Source: Collinsella aerofaciens (GTDB lineage: Bacteria > Actinomycetota > Coriobacteriia > Coriobacteriales > Coriobacteriaceae). Taken from it: 64,000 nucleotides of DNA. The position numbers and the translations under genes are program-made. The stretch's first letter is position 1, and every line of letters begins with the position of its first letter. Location of the stretch: contig NZ_JAQLFP010000005.1 in NCBI RefSeq assembly GCF_028207065.1, forward strand, positions 19,057 through 83,056, given 5' to 3'. The notes below the pieces were generated by a model. The model did not search any database. It was given only the letters and a program-made list of their open reading frames with translations, and had not been told where the DNA came from. Positions 17,671-25,521 of the stretch are shown piece after piece.

Positions 17671-18781
17671 CTATCGCCACGCCCTGGAGCACATTTCGTT
17701 TACCGATAATGCGAAGCAGCACATGGCAAACTCGATTGCTCAGTCCGTCGCCTCGAGCGATGCGGCGACCGCTCAAAGCAACTTTAATGGCACGCGACGC
17801 AAGCCGCGCATCGCCCGCCATCCCGTAAGAACAGTCGCTCGCATTGCCGCTGTAACGGCAGTCCTCGCTATCGTCATTGGAGGCGCTGGCACGGCTATGG
17901 CAACAGGCGTCCTGCCGCTTCCTTCTGACATGCTTTCCGACATCTTTGACGGACCTGCTTCTCAAACCGAGATCATCGACCGTATTGGCCGGCCCGTCGG
18001 TGCTAGCTGCTCCAACAACGGAGTCACCGTGACCGCCGACGCCATCATGGGCGACAAGGATATGGTTACCATCGCCTATACGCTTACGTTCGACGATCCC
18101 GCTGCCCTGAAAAAGCTTTCCGAGCCGGGCGAGAACGGAACTATCGCCGGAAGTGTCGATGGAAACGTATACGTTGATGGCGAGCATGGCGGCCAAGGCC
18201 AATCATGGCTCATTGACAAGAACCCCAATGACTCCAGCATTCAATACTTTGCACAGTTCAGCGTTGAATCACCCGGCCTTATGGGCAGGACCGTCCGCAC
18301 GCATATCAACTCTCTCGTTGTGCCACGTGCTGGCAAAGAGCTTCCCGAGTATAAGAAAATACTTACGGGCCCATGGGATCTTAAGTTCCAGCTGAATTAC
18401 GAAGATACATCCGTTACGATTCCCGCGCCCAAATCGGTCAACTTTAACGGCACCAAGGCGACGATTCAAGAGGCCACCGTATCCTGCGTTGGCGTTTCAG
18501 TCCGCTACAACATAGATCGTTCCATCGAACACGACAACAACAGCGGCAAGATGTCTCAAAACATGGAGGAGTCTATGGATGCCGTTGGCAACATACCCCT
18601 CATCGTGACGTTCAAAGACGGTCATGTTGAAGACGCAACCAGCCACAGCGGCTATTTCGCAAATAAACTGGATAACGGCACCACTGATGTCCACAAGACC
18701 TGGCCGTTCTCGCAAGTTTGTGACACAGACAAGATTGCAAGCGTACAAATTGGCGATACGGTCATTCCCATGAATTCGTAA
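17651..18781 (+). CDS. DUF4179 membrane protein, probable anti-sigma factor of the ECF sigma
   Basis: A 376-residue protein with AAAGGAGACCACA before the ATG, overlapping the sigma gene by 20 bp. Residues 1-60 are hydrophilic and probably cytoplasmic. One membrane segment lies near 63-85 (TVARIAAVTAVLAIVIGG). The rest is predicted outside the cell and contains DUF4179 (VTADAIMGDKDMVTIAYTL). This layout is that of DUF4179/RsiV-unlike anti-sigma or sigma-regulator proteins in Firmicutes and Coriobacteria. Binding to the sigma factor is inferred from gene overlap. Confidence 0.85.
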   Translation: MTTNSNDYRHALEHISFTDNAKQHMANSIAQSVASSDAATAQSNFNGTRRKPRIARHPVRTVARIAAVTAVLAIVIGGAGTAMATGVLPLPSDMLSDIFDGPASQTEIIDRIGRPVGASCSNNGVTVTADAIMGDKDMVTIAYTLTFDDPAALKKLSEPGENGTIAGSVDGNVYVDGEHGGQGQSWLIDKNPNDSSIQYFAQFSVESPGLMGRTVRTHINSLVVPRAGKELPEYKKILTGPWDLKFQLNYEDTSVTIPAPKSVNFNGTKATIQEATVSCVGVSVRYNIDRSIEHDNNSGKMSQNMEESMDAVGNIPLIVTFKDGHVEDATSHSGYFANKLDNGTTDVHKTWPFSQVCDTDKIASVQIGDTVIPMNS

Positions 18782-18899
18782 CGCTACGCGGCTCGTATAT
18801 GCACCCGGTTCCGCACTTCGCGTCTAAAGATGCGCTGTCATCGAGCAGCGTGAGCGCAAGGCCGCCCGTATGGTCGGCTGGGAACACCTCGTTGCGCTA

Positions 18900-18960
18900 A
18901 AAACCACCACGAAGGGGACCGGCACCTTTGTGGTGGTTTTGCTGACTCGTCCGACCTGTC
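18900..18960 (+). repeat. GGGGACAGG-family hairpin plus shared 3' flank
   Basis: Stem AAAACCACCAC / GTGGTGGTTTT encloses GAAGGGGACCGGCACCTTT. Downstream flank is nearly identical to that of the copy at 16886-16945. It lies 120 bp after the DUF4179 gene stop. Confidence 0.75.
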
Positions 18961-18971
18961 CCAACGGTTTG

Positions 18972-19106
18972 TCTCAATCTGTAACAGGTAGGGCCCAAAT
19001 AATCGGTTAGCTGTTACAGATCGAGACAGACCACGGATGCTCGGCCGAAAATCTCAATCTGTAACAGGTAGGAACGATTTTGCCCCTTAGATGTTACAGA
19101 TTGAGA
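18972..19106. repeat. Array of four alternating-orientation 15-bp repeats with 25-bp spacers
   Basis: TCTCAATCTGTAACA occurs at 18972-18986 and 19052-19066. Its inverted form (TGTTACAGATCGAGA and TGTTACAGATTGAGA) occurs at 19012-19026 and 19092-19106. The three gaps (18987-19011, 19027-19051, 19067-19091) are each exactly 25 bp and differ in sequence. Thus two 55-bp palindromic units stand 80 bp apart. The 351-bp gap 18782-19132 otherwise holds only the hairpin at 18900. Confidence 0.9.
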
Positions 19107-19132
19107 TATTTGACAGCTTGAATCGGCATCGC

Positions 19133-19750
19133 CTACAGCGCGGCGACGACCTTGTCGCCCATCGTCGTGGTGCCGAGGATCTTATCTGCCGGGGTGTTGA
19201 CATCGGCGATGTCACGGGTGCGCCAGCCCTCGTCGAGCACGCGCGCCACGGCGCTCTCGATCCACGCGGCTTGCTCGCCCATGTCGAGCGCGTAGGTCAG
19301 CAGCATCGCCACCGACAAGATTTGAGCCAGCGGATTGGCCACGCCGAGCCCCGCGATGTCAGGAGCGCTGCCAGCGCTCGGCCCAAACAGCGATACGCCA
19401 TCATCCAGCGAGGCAGAGGCAAGCATACCGAGCGATCCGGTAATCTGAGCCGCCTCATCGGACAGGATGTCGCCGAACATGTTCTCCGTCACCACGACGT
19501 CAAAGTCTGCCGGTCGACTGATGAGCTGCATGGCGGCGTTGTCGACGAGCAGGTCCTCAAGCTCCACGTCGGAGTACTCCTCGTCTTGCACGCGATGCAC
19601 GATCTCGCGCCACATGCGGCTCGTCTCCAGCACGTTGCGCTTATCAACGCTCGTCACCTTGCCGCGACGTTTGCGCGCCGCCTCAAATGCCTGGTGCGCA
19701 ATGCGCTCAATCTCGTACTCGCGATACTCCATCACGTCGACTGCACGCTG
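19133..19750 (-). pseudogene. leuB: leuB C-terminal remnant (3-isopropylmalate dehydrogenase)
   Basis: About 205 codons match the C-terminal half of Leu[19 protein letters not shown], then [19 protein letters not shown], then [19 protein letters not shown] and GSAPDIAG. The N-terminal half is missing. The fragment has no ribosome binding site and begins right after a truncated leuA in another reading frame. The conserved EP-x-H before GSAPDIAG is changed to GPSA, so a substrate-binding residue is also lost. Functional LeuB oxidises 3-isopropylmalate in leucine synthesis; this copy cannot. The deletion removed the end of leuA, any leuC and leuD, and the start of leuB. Confidence 0.85.
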
Positions 19751-19774
19751 ACCGGCCGCACCCGCAGCGCCCGC

Positions 19775-20339
19775 GCAGGTCACGGATGCGGGCGCCAAAG
19801 TCCCACGGCATGTTGTAGCCCATCGTATCGGGGATGTTCACGACCGTGGCACCGGCCTTTACGGCCGCCTCGATAATGCGCACCAGAAACTCCTGATCGG
19901 AGCGGCCGGCATCCTCGGCATAAAACTCAACATCGTCAACGAACTTGCGAGCATGTTTGACGGCATGGATCGCTCACTCAATTGCCCTTTCCTCAGTCAT
20001 ATGGAGCTTGTCGCGCAGGTGACTGGTGCTCACACCCAGCCCTGTATGGATACGGGGCCTCTGGGCCGTTTTGAGCGCCTCTGCAGCCACTTCGATATCC
20101 CTGTCGACAGCGCGCGTCAGGCCGCATACCGTGCATCGGTCGCCCGCAATCTTGCCAATCTCCTGTACGGAGCGAAAGTCACCAGGACTCGAGATGGGAA
20201 AGCCCGCCTCGATAACGTCCACGTTCATGCGCACCAGCTGGCGGGCGATGAAGAGCTTTTCCTCGGTATTCATGCTGGCGCCCGGCGACTGCTCACCGTC
20301 GCACAGGGTGGCGTCAAAGATTGTGATTTTGCGGCTTAT
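19775..20339 (-). pseudogene. leuA: leuA N-terminal remnant (2-isopropylmalate synthase) with internal stop
   Basis: The first about 185 codons of LeuA are readable: [33 protein letters not shown], then [14 protein letters not shown] and [16 protein letters not shown]. Four defects are visible. The codon at the expected start, behind a good AGGAGG, is ATA (20337-20339). The catalytic Arg of TLRDGEQ is Cys. A TGA stop interrupts the frame at 19974-19976. The gene ends at about 19775 and joins leuB out of frame. Intact LeuA condenses 2-ketoisovalerate and acetyl-CoA as the first step of leucine synthesis. Upstream an attenuator leader is still present. Confidence 0.88.
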
Positions 20340-20405
20340 ATGTTCCTCCTGATTGACCGTTTTATGACAGATGGCTTTCAGGAGAGAGAGAAGGCCTAGA
20401 GATAG

Positions 20406-20463
20406 AAAAATACCCGTGTCGCTCATCACGCCTGAAAGCGGCAGACGATAGCGCACCCGGGTA
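20406..20463 (-). terminator. Leucine attenuator terminator
   Basis: On the minus strand ACCCGGGTGCGCT pairs imperfectly with AGCGACACGGGT and is followed by ATTTTTC. It lies between the leader peptide and leuA, where a transcription attenuator terminator is expected. Confidence 0.7.
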
Positions 20464-20492
20464 CAACAAATCGTTATAGCGAGATTACAACC

Positions 20493-20552
20493 CTAGCGCG
20501 CTATCCAATCTAGTAGCGCTAGGCCTAGGAGCTGTTGCGTGTTCTTAAACAT
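20493..20552 (-). CDS. leuL: Leucine leader peptide (attenuator), 19 residues
   Basis: The peptide MFKNTQQLLGLALLDWIAR begins at the ATG at 20550-20552 behind GAAGGGAGCCCAAC. Five of its 19 residues are leucine, clustered, and four of them use the rare codon CTA. It is followed by alternative stem sequences and the terminator at 20406-20463, then the leuA remnant. This is the classical arrangement in which ribosome stalling at leucine codons prevents termination. The leader appears intact although the operon it controlled is dead. Confidence 0.75.
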   Translation of the reverse strand: MFKNTQQLLGLALLDWIAR

Positions 20553-20577
20553 GTTGGGCTCCCTTCGGCCTCGGGTA

Positions 20578-20606
20578 GTACTACATCGCGCTAAAGTACA
20601 ACACAA
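20578..20606 (-). promoter_or_regulatory. Promoter of the former leucine operon
   Basis: On the minus strand TTGTGT (20601-20606) and TAGTAC (20578-20583) are 17 bases apart and lie about 26 bases before the leader peptide start. Confidence 0.4.
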
Positions 20607-20608
20607 GT

Positions 20609-20648
20609 AAAACCACCACAAGGGTGCCTGTCCCCTTCGTGGTGGTTT
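20609..20648 (-). repeat. GGGGACAGG-family hairpin, inverted orientation
   Basis: On the minus strand the loop reads GAAGGGGACAGGCACCC between AAACCACCAC and GTGGTGGTTTT. It lies just upstream of the leucine promoter. Confidence 0.7.
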
Positions 20649-20663
20649 CGTTGACTCAAAAGC

Positions 20664-20702
20664 AAGAGACCCGGTCCTGCACGAGGCAGAACCGGGTCTC
20701 TT
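20664..20702 (-). terminator. Terminator of the rplKA transcript
   Basis: AAGAGACCCGGTTCTGC pairs with GCAGGACCGGGTCTCTT (one mismatch or G-T) across a short loop; on the minus strand it lies 37 bases after the rplA stop and is followed by GCTTTT. Confidence 0.8.
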
Positions 20703-20738
20703 TAGCAATGCTTGCTTTGCTCAGGCAGTAACTGTTAG

Positions 20739-21446
20739 TTACTCACCCAGGAAGTCGCGCTGGATAGCGGGATCGACCTTGACGCCAGGGCCCATGGTGG
20801 AAGACACGGAGATGGACTTGACGTACTTGCCCTTAGCAGAAGAGGGCTTGACGCGCAGGATCTCGGTGTACAGGGCAGCGTAGTTCTCGACGAGCTGCTG
20901 CTCGGTGAAGGACTTCTTGCCCAGGGGCACGTGGCAGATGCCGTAGCGGTCGGCGCGGTACTCAACGCGGCCAGCCTTGAGCTCGGAGACCATCTTGGCG
21001 ACGTCCATGGTCACGGTGCCGAGCTTGGGGTTCGGCATGAGGCCACGGGGACCAAGGATCTTACCGATGCGGCCAACCTTGGCCATCATGTTCGGCGTAG
21101 CGATAGCGGCGTCGAAGTTGATCTCGCCCTTCTGAATCTGGGCGACAAGCTCGTCGGAACCGATGATGTCGGCGCCGGCAGCCTCGGCCTCGCGGGCCTT
21201 CTCGCCCTCGGCGAAGACGGCAACACGAACGGTCTTGCCGGTGCCGTGGGGCAGGGAGATGGAACCACGGATGTTCTGGTCAGCCTTACGAGTATCGATG
21301 CCCAGACGGAAGTGGGCCTCGACGGTCTCGTCGAACTTGGCGGTGTCGAGCTCCTTGATGAGCTTGGCAGCCTGAAGGGGGGTGTAGAGCGTGGCGCGGT
21401 CGATCTTCTCGGCAGCGGCGTTATAGCTCTTACCATGCTTAGCCAT
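20739..21446 (-). CDS. rplA: 50S ribosomal protein L1
   Basis: A 235-residue protein with the L1 family N-terminus [16 protein letters not shown] and the C-terminal signature GPGVKVD. The start at 21446 has AGGAGG at 8 bases; another ATG two codons upstream is too close to that site. L1 binds 23S rRNA in the mobile stalk at the E site and in many bacteria represses its own operon. It follows rplK on the minus strand with about 117 bp between, in the conserved secE-nusG-rplK-rplA order. Confidence 0.97.
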   Translation of the reverse strand: MAKHGKSYNAAAEKIDRATLYTPLQAAKLIKELDTAKFDETVEAHFRLGIDTRKADQNIRGSISLPHGTGKTVRVAVFAEGEKAREAEAAGADIIGSDELVAQIQKGEINFDAAIATPNMMAKVGRIGKILGPRGLMPNPKLGTVTMDVAKMVSELKAGRVEYRADRYGICHVPLGKKSFTEQQLVENYAALYTEILRVKPSSAKGKYVKSISVSSTMGPGVKVDPAIQRDFLGE

Positions 21447-21563
21447 GTGCATTACCTCCTGTGGTCAAACGGGCGTGAGCCCTCCCACATCGTATCGTGT
21501 GCCCTATTGCACACATATAACGCGCGCCCCGGTCGGAGCACGCGTCATTACCTAAAGAAATCG

Positions 21564-21992
21564 CTACTCAGCGATGGTGACGCCCATGGAACGGGCGGTA
21601 CCGGCGATGATCTTCTTGGCGGCGTCAATGTCGTTGGCATTGAGGTCCGGCATCTTGATCTCGGCAATCTTGGTGAGCTGCTCCTGGGAAAGCTGACCAA
21701 CCTTGTCGGCCTGGGGCTTAGCGGAACCAGACTTGAGGTTCAGCTCCTTCTTGATGAGATGAGCCGCCGGCGGGGTCTTGGTGATGAAGGAGAAGGACTT
21801 GTCCTCGTAGACAGAGATCTCAACGGGGATGATGTCGCCCTTCTTGTCCTGCGTCTCGGCGTTAAAGGCCTGGCAGAACTGCATGATGTTCACGCCAGCA
21901 GCGCCCAGGGCGGGGCCGACGGGAGGAGCGGGGTTAGCTGCACCAGCAGGAATCTGGAGCTTAATGACGTTGGCAACCTTCTTCTCAGCCAT
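21564..21992 (-). CDS. rplK: 50S ribosomal protein L11
   Basis: A 142-residue protein, the usual length. It has the conserved [20 protein letters not shown] and the C-terminal RNA-binding helix region ([13 protein letters not shown]). Start at 21992 because GAAAGGA is 8 bases upstream. L11 forms the GTPase-associated stalk base and is needed for RelA-type stringent signalling. It lies between nusG and rplA. Confidence 0.97.
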   Translation of the reverse strand: MAEKKVANVIKLQIPAGAANPAPPVGPALGAAGVNIMQFCQAFNAETQDKKGDIIPVEISVYEDKSFSFITKTPPAAHLIKKELNLKSGSAKPQADKVGQLSQEQLTKIAEIKMPDLNANDIDAAKKIIAGTARSMGVTIAE

Positions 21993-22112
21993 GGTCATTC
22001 CTTTCGAATCACGAGTGTGAAGTACTTGCTATATCGTAAGCACGCACGTGTTAGAAGCACTCCTGAGATGAGCAGTCACAGAAGAAGCACGCTCGCGCGA
22101 ACGGACAAAAAC

Positions 22113-22649
22113 TTAAGCGATGACAGCGACCTGGTTAAAGTCGAGCTCGACCGGCGTCTCGCGGCCAAAGATCATCAGCGTGACCTTGAGCTTGCCAGCC
22201 TCGGTGTTAACCTCGGAGACCTTGCCATCAAAGTCGGTAAGCGGGCCATCGGTGACGCGGACGGACGTGCCGACCTGAATATCAACCGAGGTGCGCTTGG
22301 GCGAATCGCCCTTACCGGGACGACGAGTCATCTTATTGTACTCGTCACGGGAAAGCGGAGCGGGCTTGCCGTTGCCGCCCAGGAAACCGGTGACGCCAGG
22401 CGTGTTACGAACGCACGTCCAAGCGTCGTCATCCATTTCCATGCGAACCAGGACATAACCCGGGAAGATCTTAGAATCCTTGGTCTCACGCTTGCCACCC
22501 TCTTTAATCTCGGTGACGCGCTCCATAGGAATCTCGATATCAAAGATACGGTCCTGCATGCCCATAGTCTCGATGCGATGCTCGAGATCGGACTTAACGC
22601 GGTTCTCGTATCCAGAGTAAGTGTGAACGACGTACCAACGCTTAGACAT
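22113..22649 (-). CDS. nusG: Transcription termination/antitermination factor NusG
   Basis: A 178-residue protein. The NGN domain (about 1-110) includes RWYVVHTYSGYENRV and FPGYVLVRMEMD; the C-terminal KOW domain (about 125-178) includes GTSVRVTDGPLTDFDG. It binds RNA polymerase and links it to ribosomes or Rho. The ATG follows GAGGGGCTAAACC. It starts 3 bp after the secE stop, so the two are co-transcribed. Confidence 0.97.
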   Translation of the reverse strand: MSKRWYVVHTYSGYENRVKSDLEHRIETMGMQDRIFDIEIPMERVTEIKEGGKRETKDSKIFPGYVLVRMEMDDDAWTCVRNTPGVTGFLGGNGKPAPLSRDEYNKMTRRPGKGDSPKRTSVDIQVGTSVRVTDGPLTDFDGKVSEVNTEAGKLKVTLMIFGRETPVELDFNQVAVIA

Positions 22650-22652
22650 GGT

Positions 22653-22991
22653 TTAGCCCCTCAATCCAGAGAACAGAGCAAGAGCCTCGCCAAAGCCAGC
22701 ATCGAGCAGAGCGATGACGACGCCGACGACGATCAGAGAAGCGCAAACGACGACCGAGTAGTTCACGAGCTCCTTCTTATCGGGCCACGTGACACGCTTC
22801 ATCTCGGACTTCACCGAAGCGAAATACTTCTTGGTGCGGGCGAAGAAACCAGGCTTCTCGTTCTTCTTAGACTTCGCAGCCTTCTCGCTCTTCTTGGCAA
22901 CGGCCTTCTTGGCCTCAACCTTGGAGTTGGCGGCAGCGTTGTTGGCAGGTGCCGGCTGCTGTGCCTTCTTCTTGTTCTTCTTGTTGGCCAT
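22653..22991 (-). CDS. secE: Protein translocase subunit SecE
   Basis: A 112-residue protein. The first about 55 residues are very lysine- and alanine-rich (KAVAKKSEKAAKSKKNEK), an extension common in Actinobacteria. The single-TM SecE core follows: FASVKSEMKRVTWPDKKEL then the hydrophobic segment VVVCASLIVVGVVIALL. SecE clamps SecY in the plasma-membrane translocon. Lies between tRNA-Trp and nusG. Confidence 0.95.
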   Translation of the reverse strand: MANKKNKKKAQQPAPANNAAANSKVEAKKAVAKKSEKAAKSKKNEKPGFFARTKKYFASVKSEMKRVTWPDKKELVNYSVVVCASLIVVGVVIALLDAGFGEALALFSGLRG

Positions 22992-23067
22992 TTGGGTTAC
23001 CTCCGCGCAATGCGCTTATACATGAGTAAACCGTAAGCCCCCAATTGGGAGCTTACGGAATAATGAC

Positions 23068-23143
23068 TGGCACGCCAGGAAGGACTCGAACCCTCAACAC
23101 TCGGTTTTGGAGACCGATGCTCTACCAATTGAACTACTGGCGT
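23068..23143 (-). tRNA. tRNA-Trp (CCA)
   Basis: A 76-nt cloverleaf with acceptor ACGCCAG / CTGGCGT, anticodon loop CTCCAAA (anticodon CCA) and T-loop GTTCGAGTC. The 3' CCA is encoded. It sits between rpmG and secE, the usual actinobacterial position. Confidence 0.96.
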
Positions 23144-23156
23144 ATGTGACTAGAGA

Positions 23157-23306
23157 CTAGCGAGTCTCTTTGTGCAGCGTGTGGTGACGGCACCAGGGGC
23201 AATACTTCTTGATCTCCATACGATCAGGCATGGTCGACTTGTTCTTGGTGGTCGTATAGTTGCGGCGCTTGCACTCAGTGCACGCAAGAGTAACTAGAGT
23301 ACGCAT
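23157..23306 (-). CDS. rpmG: 50S ribosomal protein L33
   Basis: A 49-residue protein translated as [20 protein letters not shown] and on to [16 protein letters not shown]. The two C-x-x-C pairs (CTEC and CPWC) mark the zinc-binding form of L33. The ATG at 23304-23306 follows GGTTCAGGATAC. It is the first gene of the rpmG / tRNA-Trp / secE / nusG cluster and has a consensus promoter upstream. Confidence 0.95.
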   Translation of the reverse strand: MRTLVTLACTECKRRNYTTTKNKSTMPDRMEIKKYCPWCRHHTLHKETR

Positions 23307-23351
23307 GTATCCTGAACCTTTCATTTCCGCCCCGTACGGGCACGAGTTGTT

Positions 23352-23381
23352 ACTTTATCAGCTCCACGTAAGTGCTGTCAA
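23352..23381 (-). promoter_or_regulatory. Consensus promoter of the rpmG-trnW-secE-nusG cluster
   Basis: On the minus strand TTGACA (23376-23381), 18 bases, then TAAAGT (23352-23357). The bases in front of the -35 (GAGGTTTTCA) are nearly the same as in front of the tRNA-Tyr promoter at 25181-25210. Confidence 0.8.
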
Positions 23382-23525
23382 TGAAAACCTCGAGTCAATT
23401 GGTTCTCGGTGGATCCATTCATATTTGGAACACATCAATGAAGCCATCGAGATCTAATCAATCCCTCGCGCTTGGCTTATGGGCGAGCTAAGCGCAATCG
23501 GCAGGGAATAAGCCCCGCGTAGAAA

Positions 23526-23556
23526 AGAACCCGGCACCCTATAAGTGCCGGGTTCT
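23526..23556 (-). terminator. Terminator of tuf
   Basis: A perfect 12-bp stem AGAACCCGGCAC / GTGCCGGGTTCT with a 7-base loop, followed on the minus strand by TTTTCTACG. Confidence 0.9.
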
Positions 23557-23583
23557 CTAAGTCAGCTATATCAAAGAGCTTAT

Positions 23584-24774
23584 TTACTCAATGATCGTGG
23601 AGACGATGCCCGAACCGACGGTGTGGCCACCCTCGCGGATAGCGAAGCGCAGGCCCTCCTCCATGGCGATCGGGTGAATAAGGTCGCCCTCGATGGTGAT
23701 GTGGTCACCAGGCATAGCCATCTCGGTGCCCTCGGGGAGCTTGACCGTACCGGTAACGTCGGTGGTACGGAAGTAGAACTGAGGACGATAACCATCGAAG
23801 AACGGGGTGTGACGGCCGCCCTCCTCCTTGGTCAGAACGTAAATCTCACCGGTGAACTTGGTGTGCGGGGTAACCGAACCGGGCTTGCAGAGAACCTGGC
23901 CGCGCTCGATGTCCTCGCGCTTGATGCCGCGGAGCAGCAGACCGACGTTGTCGCCAGCCTCGCAGAAGTCCATGGACTTACGGAACATCTCGATACCGGT
24001 AACGACGGTGTTCTGGGTATCCTTGATGCCGACGATCTCGACGGGCTCGTTGAGCTTAAGCTCACCGCGCTCGACACGGCCGGTAGCAACGGTACCACGG
24101 CCGGAGATGGTCATAACGTCCTCAACAGCCATCAGGAACGGAAGGTCGTTGTTACGAGCAGGCGTCGGGATGTACTCGTCGACAGCGTTCATGAGCTCGC
24201 GAATGGCGTCCATCCACTTGGCGTCGCCCTCGAGAGCGCCCAGAGCGGAACCACGGATGACGGGGATGTCGTCGCCGGGGAAATCGTACTCGGAGAGGAG
24301 CTCACGGGTCTCCATCTCGACGAGGTCGATGAGCTCGTCATCGTCGACCATGTCGCACTTGTTCAGGAAGACGACGATGTAGGGAACGCCGACCTGACGG
24401 GCGAGCAGGATGTGCTCGCGAGTCTGAGCCATGGGGCCGTCGGTAGCGGCGATGACCAGGATAGCGCCGTCCATCTGAGCAGCACCGGAGATCATGTTCT
24501 TGACGTAGTCAGCGTGGCCCGGGCAGTCAACGTGAGCGTAGTGACGGGCAGCAGTCTCGTACTCGACGTGGGAGACGGAGATCGTAATGCCGCGCTCGCG
24601 CTCCTCGGGAGCCTTGTCGATGTTCTCGAACGCAGTGAAGTCAGCCTTGCAGCCCTCGGTCTCGGAGAGAACCTTGGTGATGGCGGCGGTCAGCGTGGTC
24701 TTGCCGTGGTCGACGTGACCAATGGTGCCGATGTTAACATGCGGCTTAGTGCGCTCAAACTTTTCTTTGGCCAT
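23584..24774 (-). CDS. tuf: Elongation factor Tu
   Basis: A 396-residue GTPase. G1 is GHVDHGKT near residue 18, G3 DCPGH near 80, and G4 NKCD near 135; the two beta-barrel domains follow (for example the [13 protein letters not shown] stretch). The start [12 protein letters not shown] at 24774 has GGAGGGCTTT upstream. EF-Tu delivers aminoacyl-tRNA to the ribosome. Upstream on the same strand are tRNA-Tyr, tRNA-Thr and tRNA-Met, an arrangement that recalls the tRNA-tufB operon of E. coli, so the four genes may share a transcript. Confidence 0.98.
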   Translation of the reverse strand: MAKEKFERTKPHVNIGTIGHVDHGKTTLTAAITKVLSETEGCKADFTAFENIDKAPEERERGITISVSHVEYETAARHYAHVDCPGHADYVKNMISGAAQMDGAILVIAATDGPMAQTREHILLARQVGVPYIVVFLNKCDMVDDDELIDLVEMETRELLSEYDFPGDDIPVIRGSALGALEGDAKWMDAIRELMNAVDEYIPTPARNNDLPFLMAVEDVMTISGRGTVATGRVERGELKLNEPVEIVGIKDTQNTVVTGIEMFRKSMDFCEAGDNVGLLLRGIKREDIERGQVLCKPGSVTPHTKFTGEIYVLTKEEGGRHTPFFDGYRPQFYFRTTDVTGTVKLPEGTEMAMPGDHITIEGDLIHPIAMEEGLRFAIREGGHTVGSGIVSTIIE

Positions 24775-24870
24775 AAAGCCCTCCTCTAAACAGGTCGTCC
24801 CCGGACGGGACTTTGCCTTTATACCATAGTGGCCTCTCAACATACTATTGAGAAGCCACCGTGTTACCTA

Positions 24871-24947
24871 TGGTAGCGGTGACTGGATTCGAACCAGTGA
24901 CGCCACGGGTATGAACCGTGTGCTCTAACCAACTGAGCTACACCGCC
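24871..24947 (-). tRNA. tRNA-Met (CAT)
   Basis: A 77-nt cloverleaf with acceptor GGCGGTG / CACCGCT (a terminal G-U pair), anticodon loop TTCATAC and encoded CCA. Initiator features (unpaired 1-72, GGG/CCC in the anticodon stem) are absent, so elongator Met is likely. Confidence 0.95.
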
Positions 24948-24950
24948 GGA

Positions 24951-25026
24951 TGGAGCCTGCAACCAGACTTGAACTGGTGACCTCTTCGTTACCAACGAAG
25001 TGCTCTACCGACTGAGCTATACAGGC
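24951..25026 (-). tRNA. tRNA-Thr (GGT)
   Basis: A 76-nt cloverleaf with acceptor GCCTGTA / TGCAGGC, anticodon loop TTGGTAA and encoded CCA. It is separated by 3 bp from tRNA-Met. Confidence 0.96.
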
Positions 25027-25036
25027 ACTTGACGGG

Positions 25037-25118
25037 TGGGAGCTATAGGATTCGAACCTATGTAGGCAGAGCCAACGGGTTTACAGCCCGTCCCCATTAA
25101 CCACTCGGGCAAACTCCC
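25037..25118 (-). tRNA. tRNA-Tyr (GTA)
   Basis: An 82-nt tRNA with a long variable arm, acceptor GGGAGTT / AGCTCCC and anticodon loop CTGTAAA. The genomic 3' sequence after the discriminator is CCC, so the CCA end is not fully encoded. Confidence 0.93.
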
Positions 25119-25180
25119 AATCGTTCAAGTATTCGCAGGTCCTTTGGTCTTTTGGACCGCCGCCCCCGCGAACGAAAAAG

Positions 25181-25210
25181 ATAATACGATGCAACCTTGG
25201 GGGCTGTCAA
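25181..25210 (-). promoter_or_regulatory. Consensus promoter of the tRNA-Tyr/Thr/Met (tuf) transcript
   Basis: On the minus strand TTGACA (25205-25210), 18 bases, then TATTAT (25181-25186). A GAGGTTTTCG segment precedes the -35, as at the rpmG promoter. Confidence 0.82.
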
Positions 25211-25425
25211 CGAAAACCTCTAGATACACGGTGCCGGGCGTATCTATATACCTTTGACCTGCGGTTTTGCTGTGTTTGGATATGAAGGACGGTGAATTTG
25301 CATGTAGCGGTGACATTTCCCGAGGGAACACTTTGTCGTAGTGGAGTACGCTGGCTGGAACGAACTTCGATAACGACCCTCTTGCACTATTACACAGGTT
25401 GCAATCGGGCTTCCACGGCACGATC

Positions 25426-25519
25426 GAGCGTGGATAATCTCCCGCTTTTAGCGCGGCTCTAAGGCCAAAGTGGCAGATTTTCCACGCTCATTCTCCAGGC
25501 GGGAGAACTATAGAGCCGC
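25426..25519. repeat. Interleaved inverted repeats bordering the beta-glucoside cassette
   Basis: GAGCGTGGA (25426-25434) is inverted at 25481-25489 (TCCACGCTC), and GCGGCTCTA (25453-25461) is inverted at 25511-25519 (TAGAGCCGC). A small hairpin TTCTCC-AGGC-GGGAGAA lies within the right half. The TCCACGCTC-N-TTCTCC part recurs at 29532-29557. The gap 25119-25521 has no gene apart from this and the tRNA promoter. Confidence 0.75.
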
Positions 25520-25521
25520 AA

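Noticed and set aside
18972..19106. Reading the repeat array as a CRISPR
   Set aside because: Repeats are 15 bp and alternate in orientation, there are only four, and no cas gene is in the window.
19974..19976. TGA in leuA as a selenocysteine or readthrough codon
   Set aside because: No SECIS-like element is evident, LeuA needs no selenocysteine there, and the gene has three other disabling changes.
20931..23036. A 701-codon open frame on the plus strand
   Set aside because: It is antisense to rplA, rplK, nusG and secE, which have clear family motifs; long antisense frames are expected in GC-rich genes.
23260..23457. A 65-codon plus-strand frame near rpmG
   Set aside because: It overlaps rpmG and its consensus promoter on the other strand and lacks coding character.
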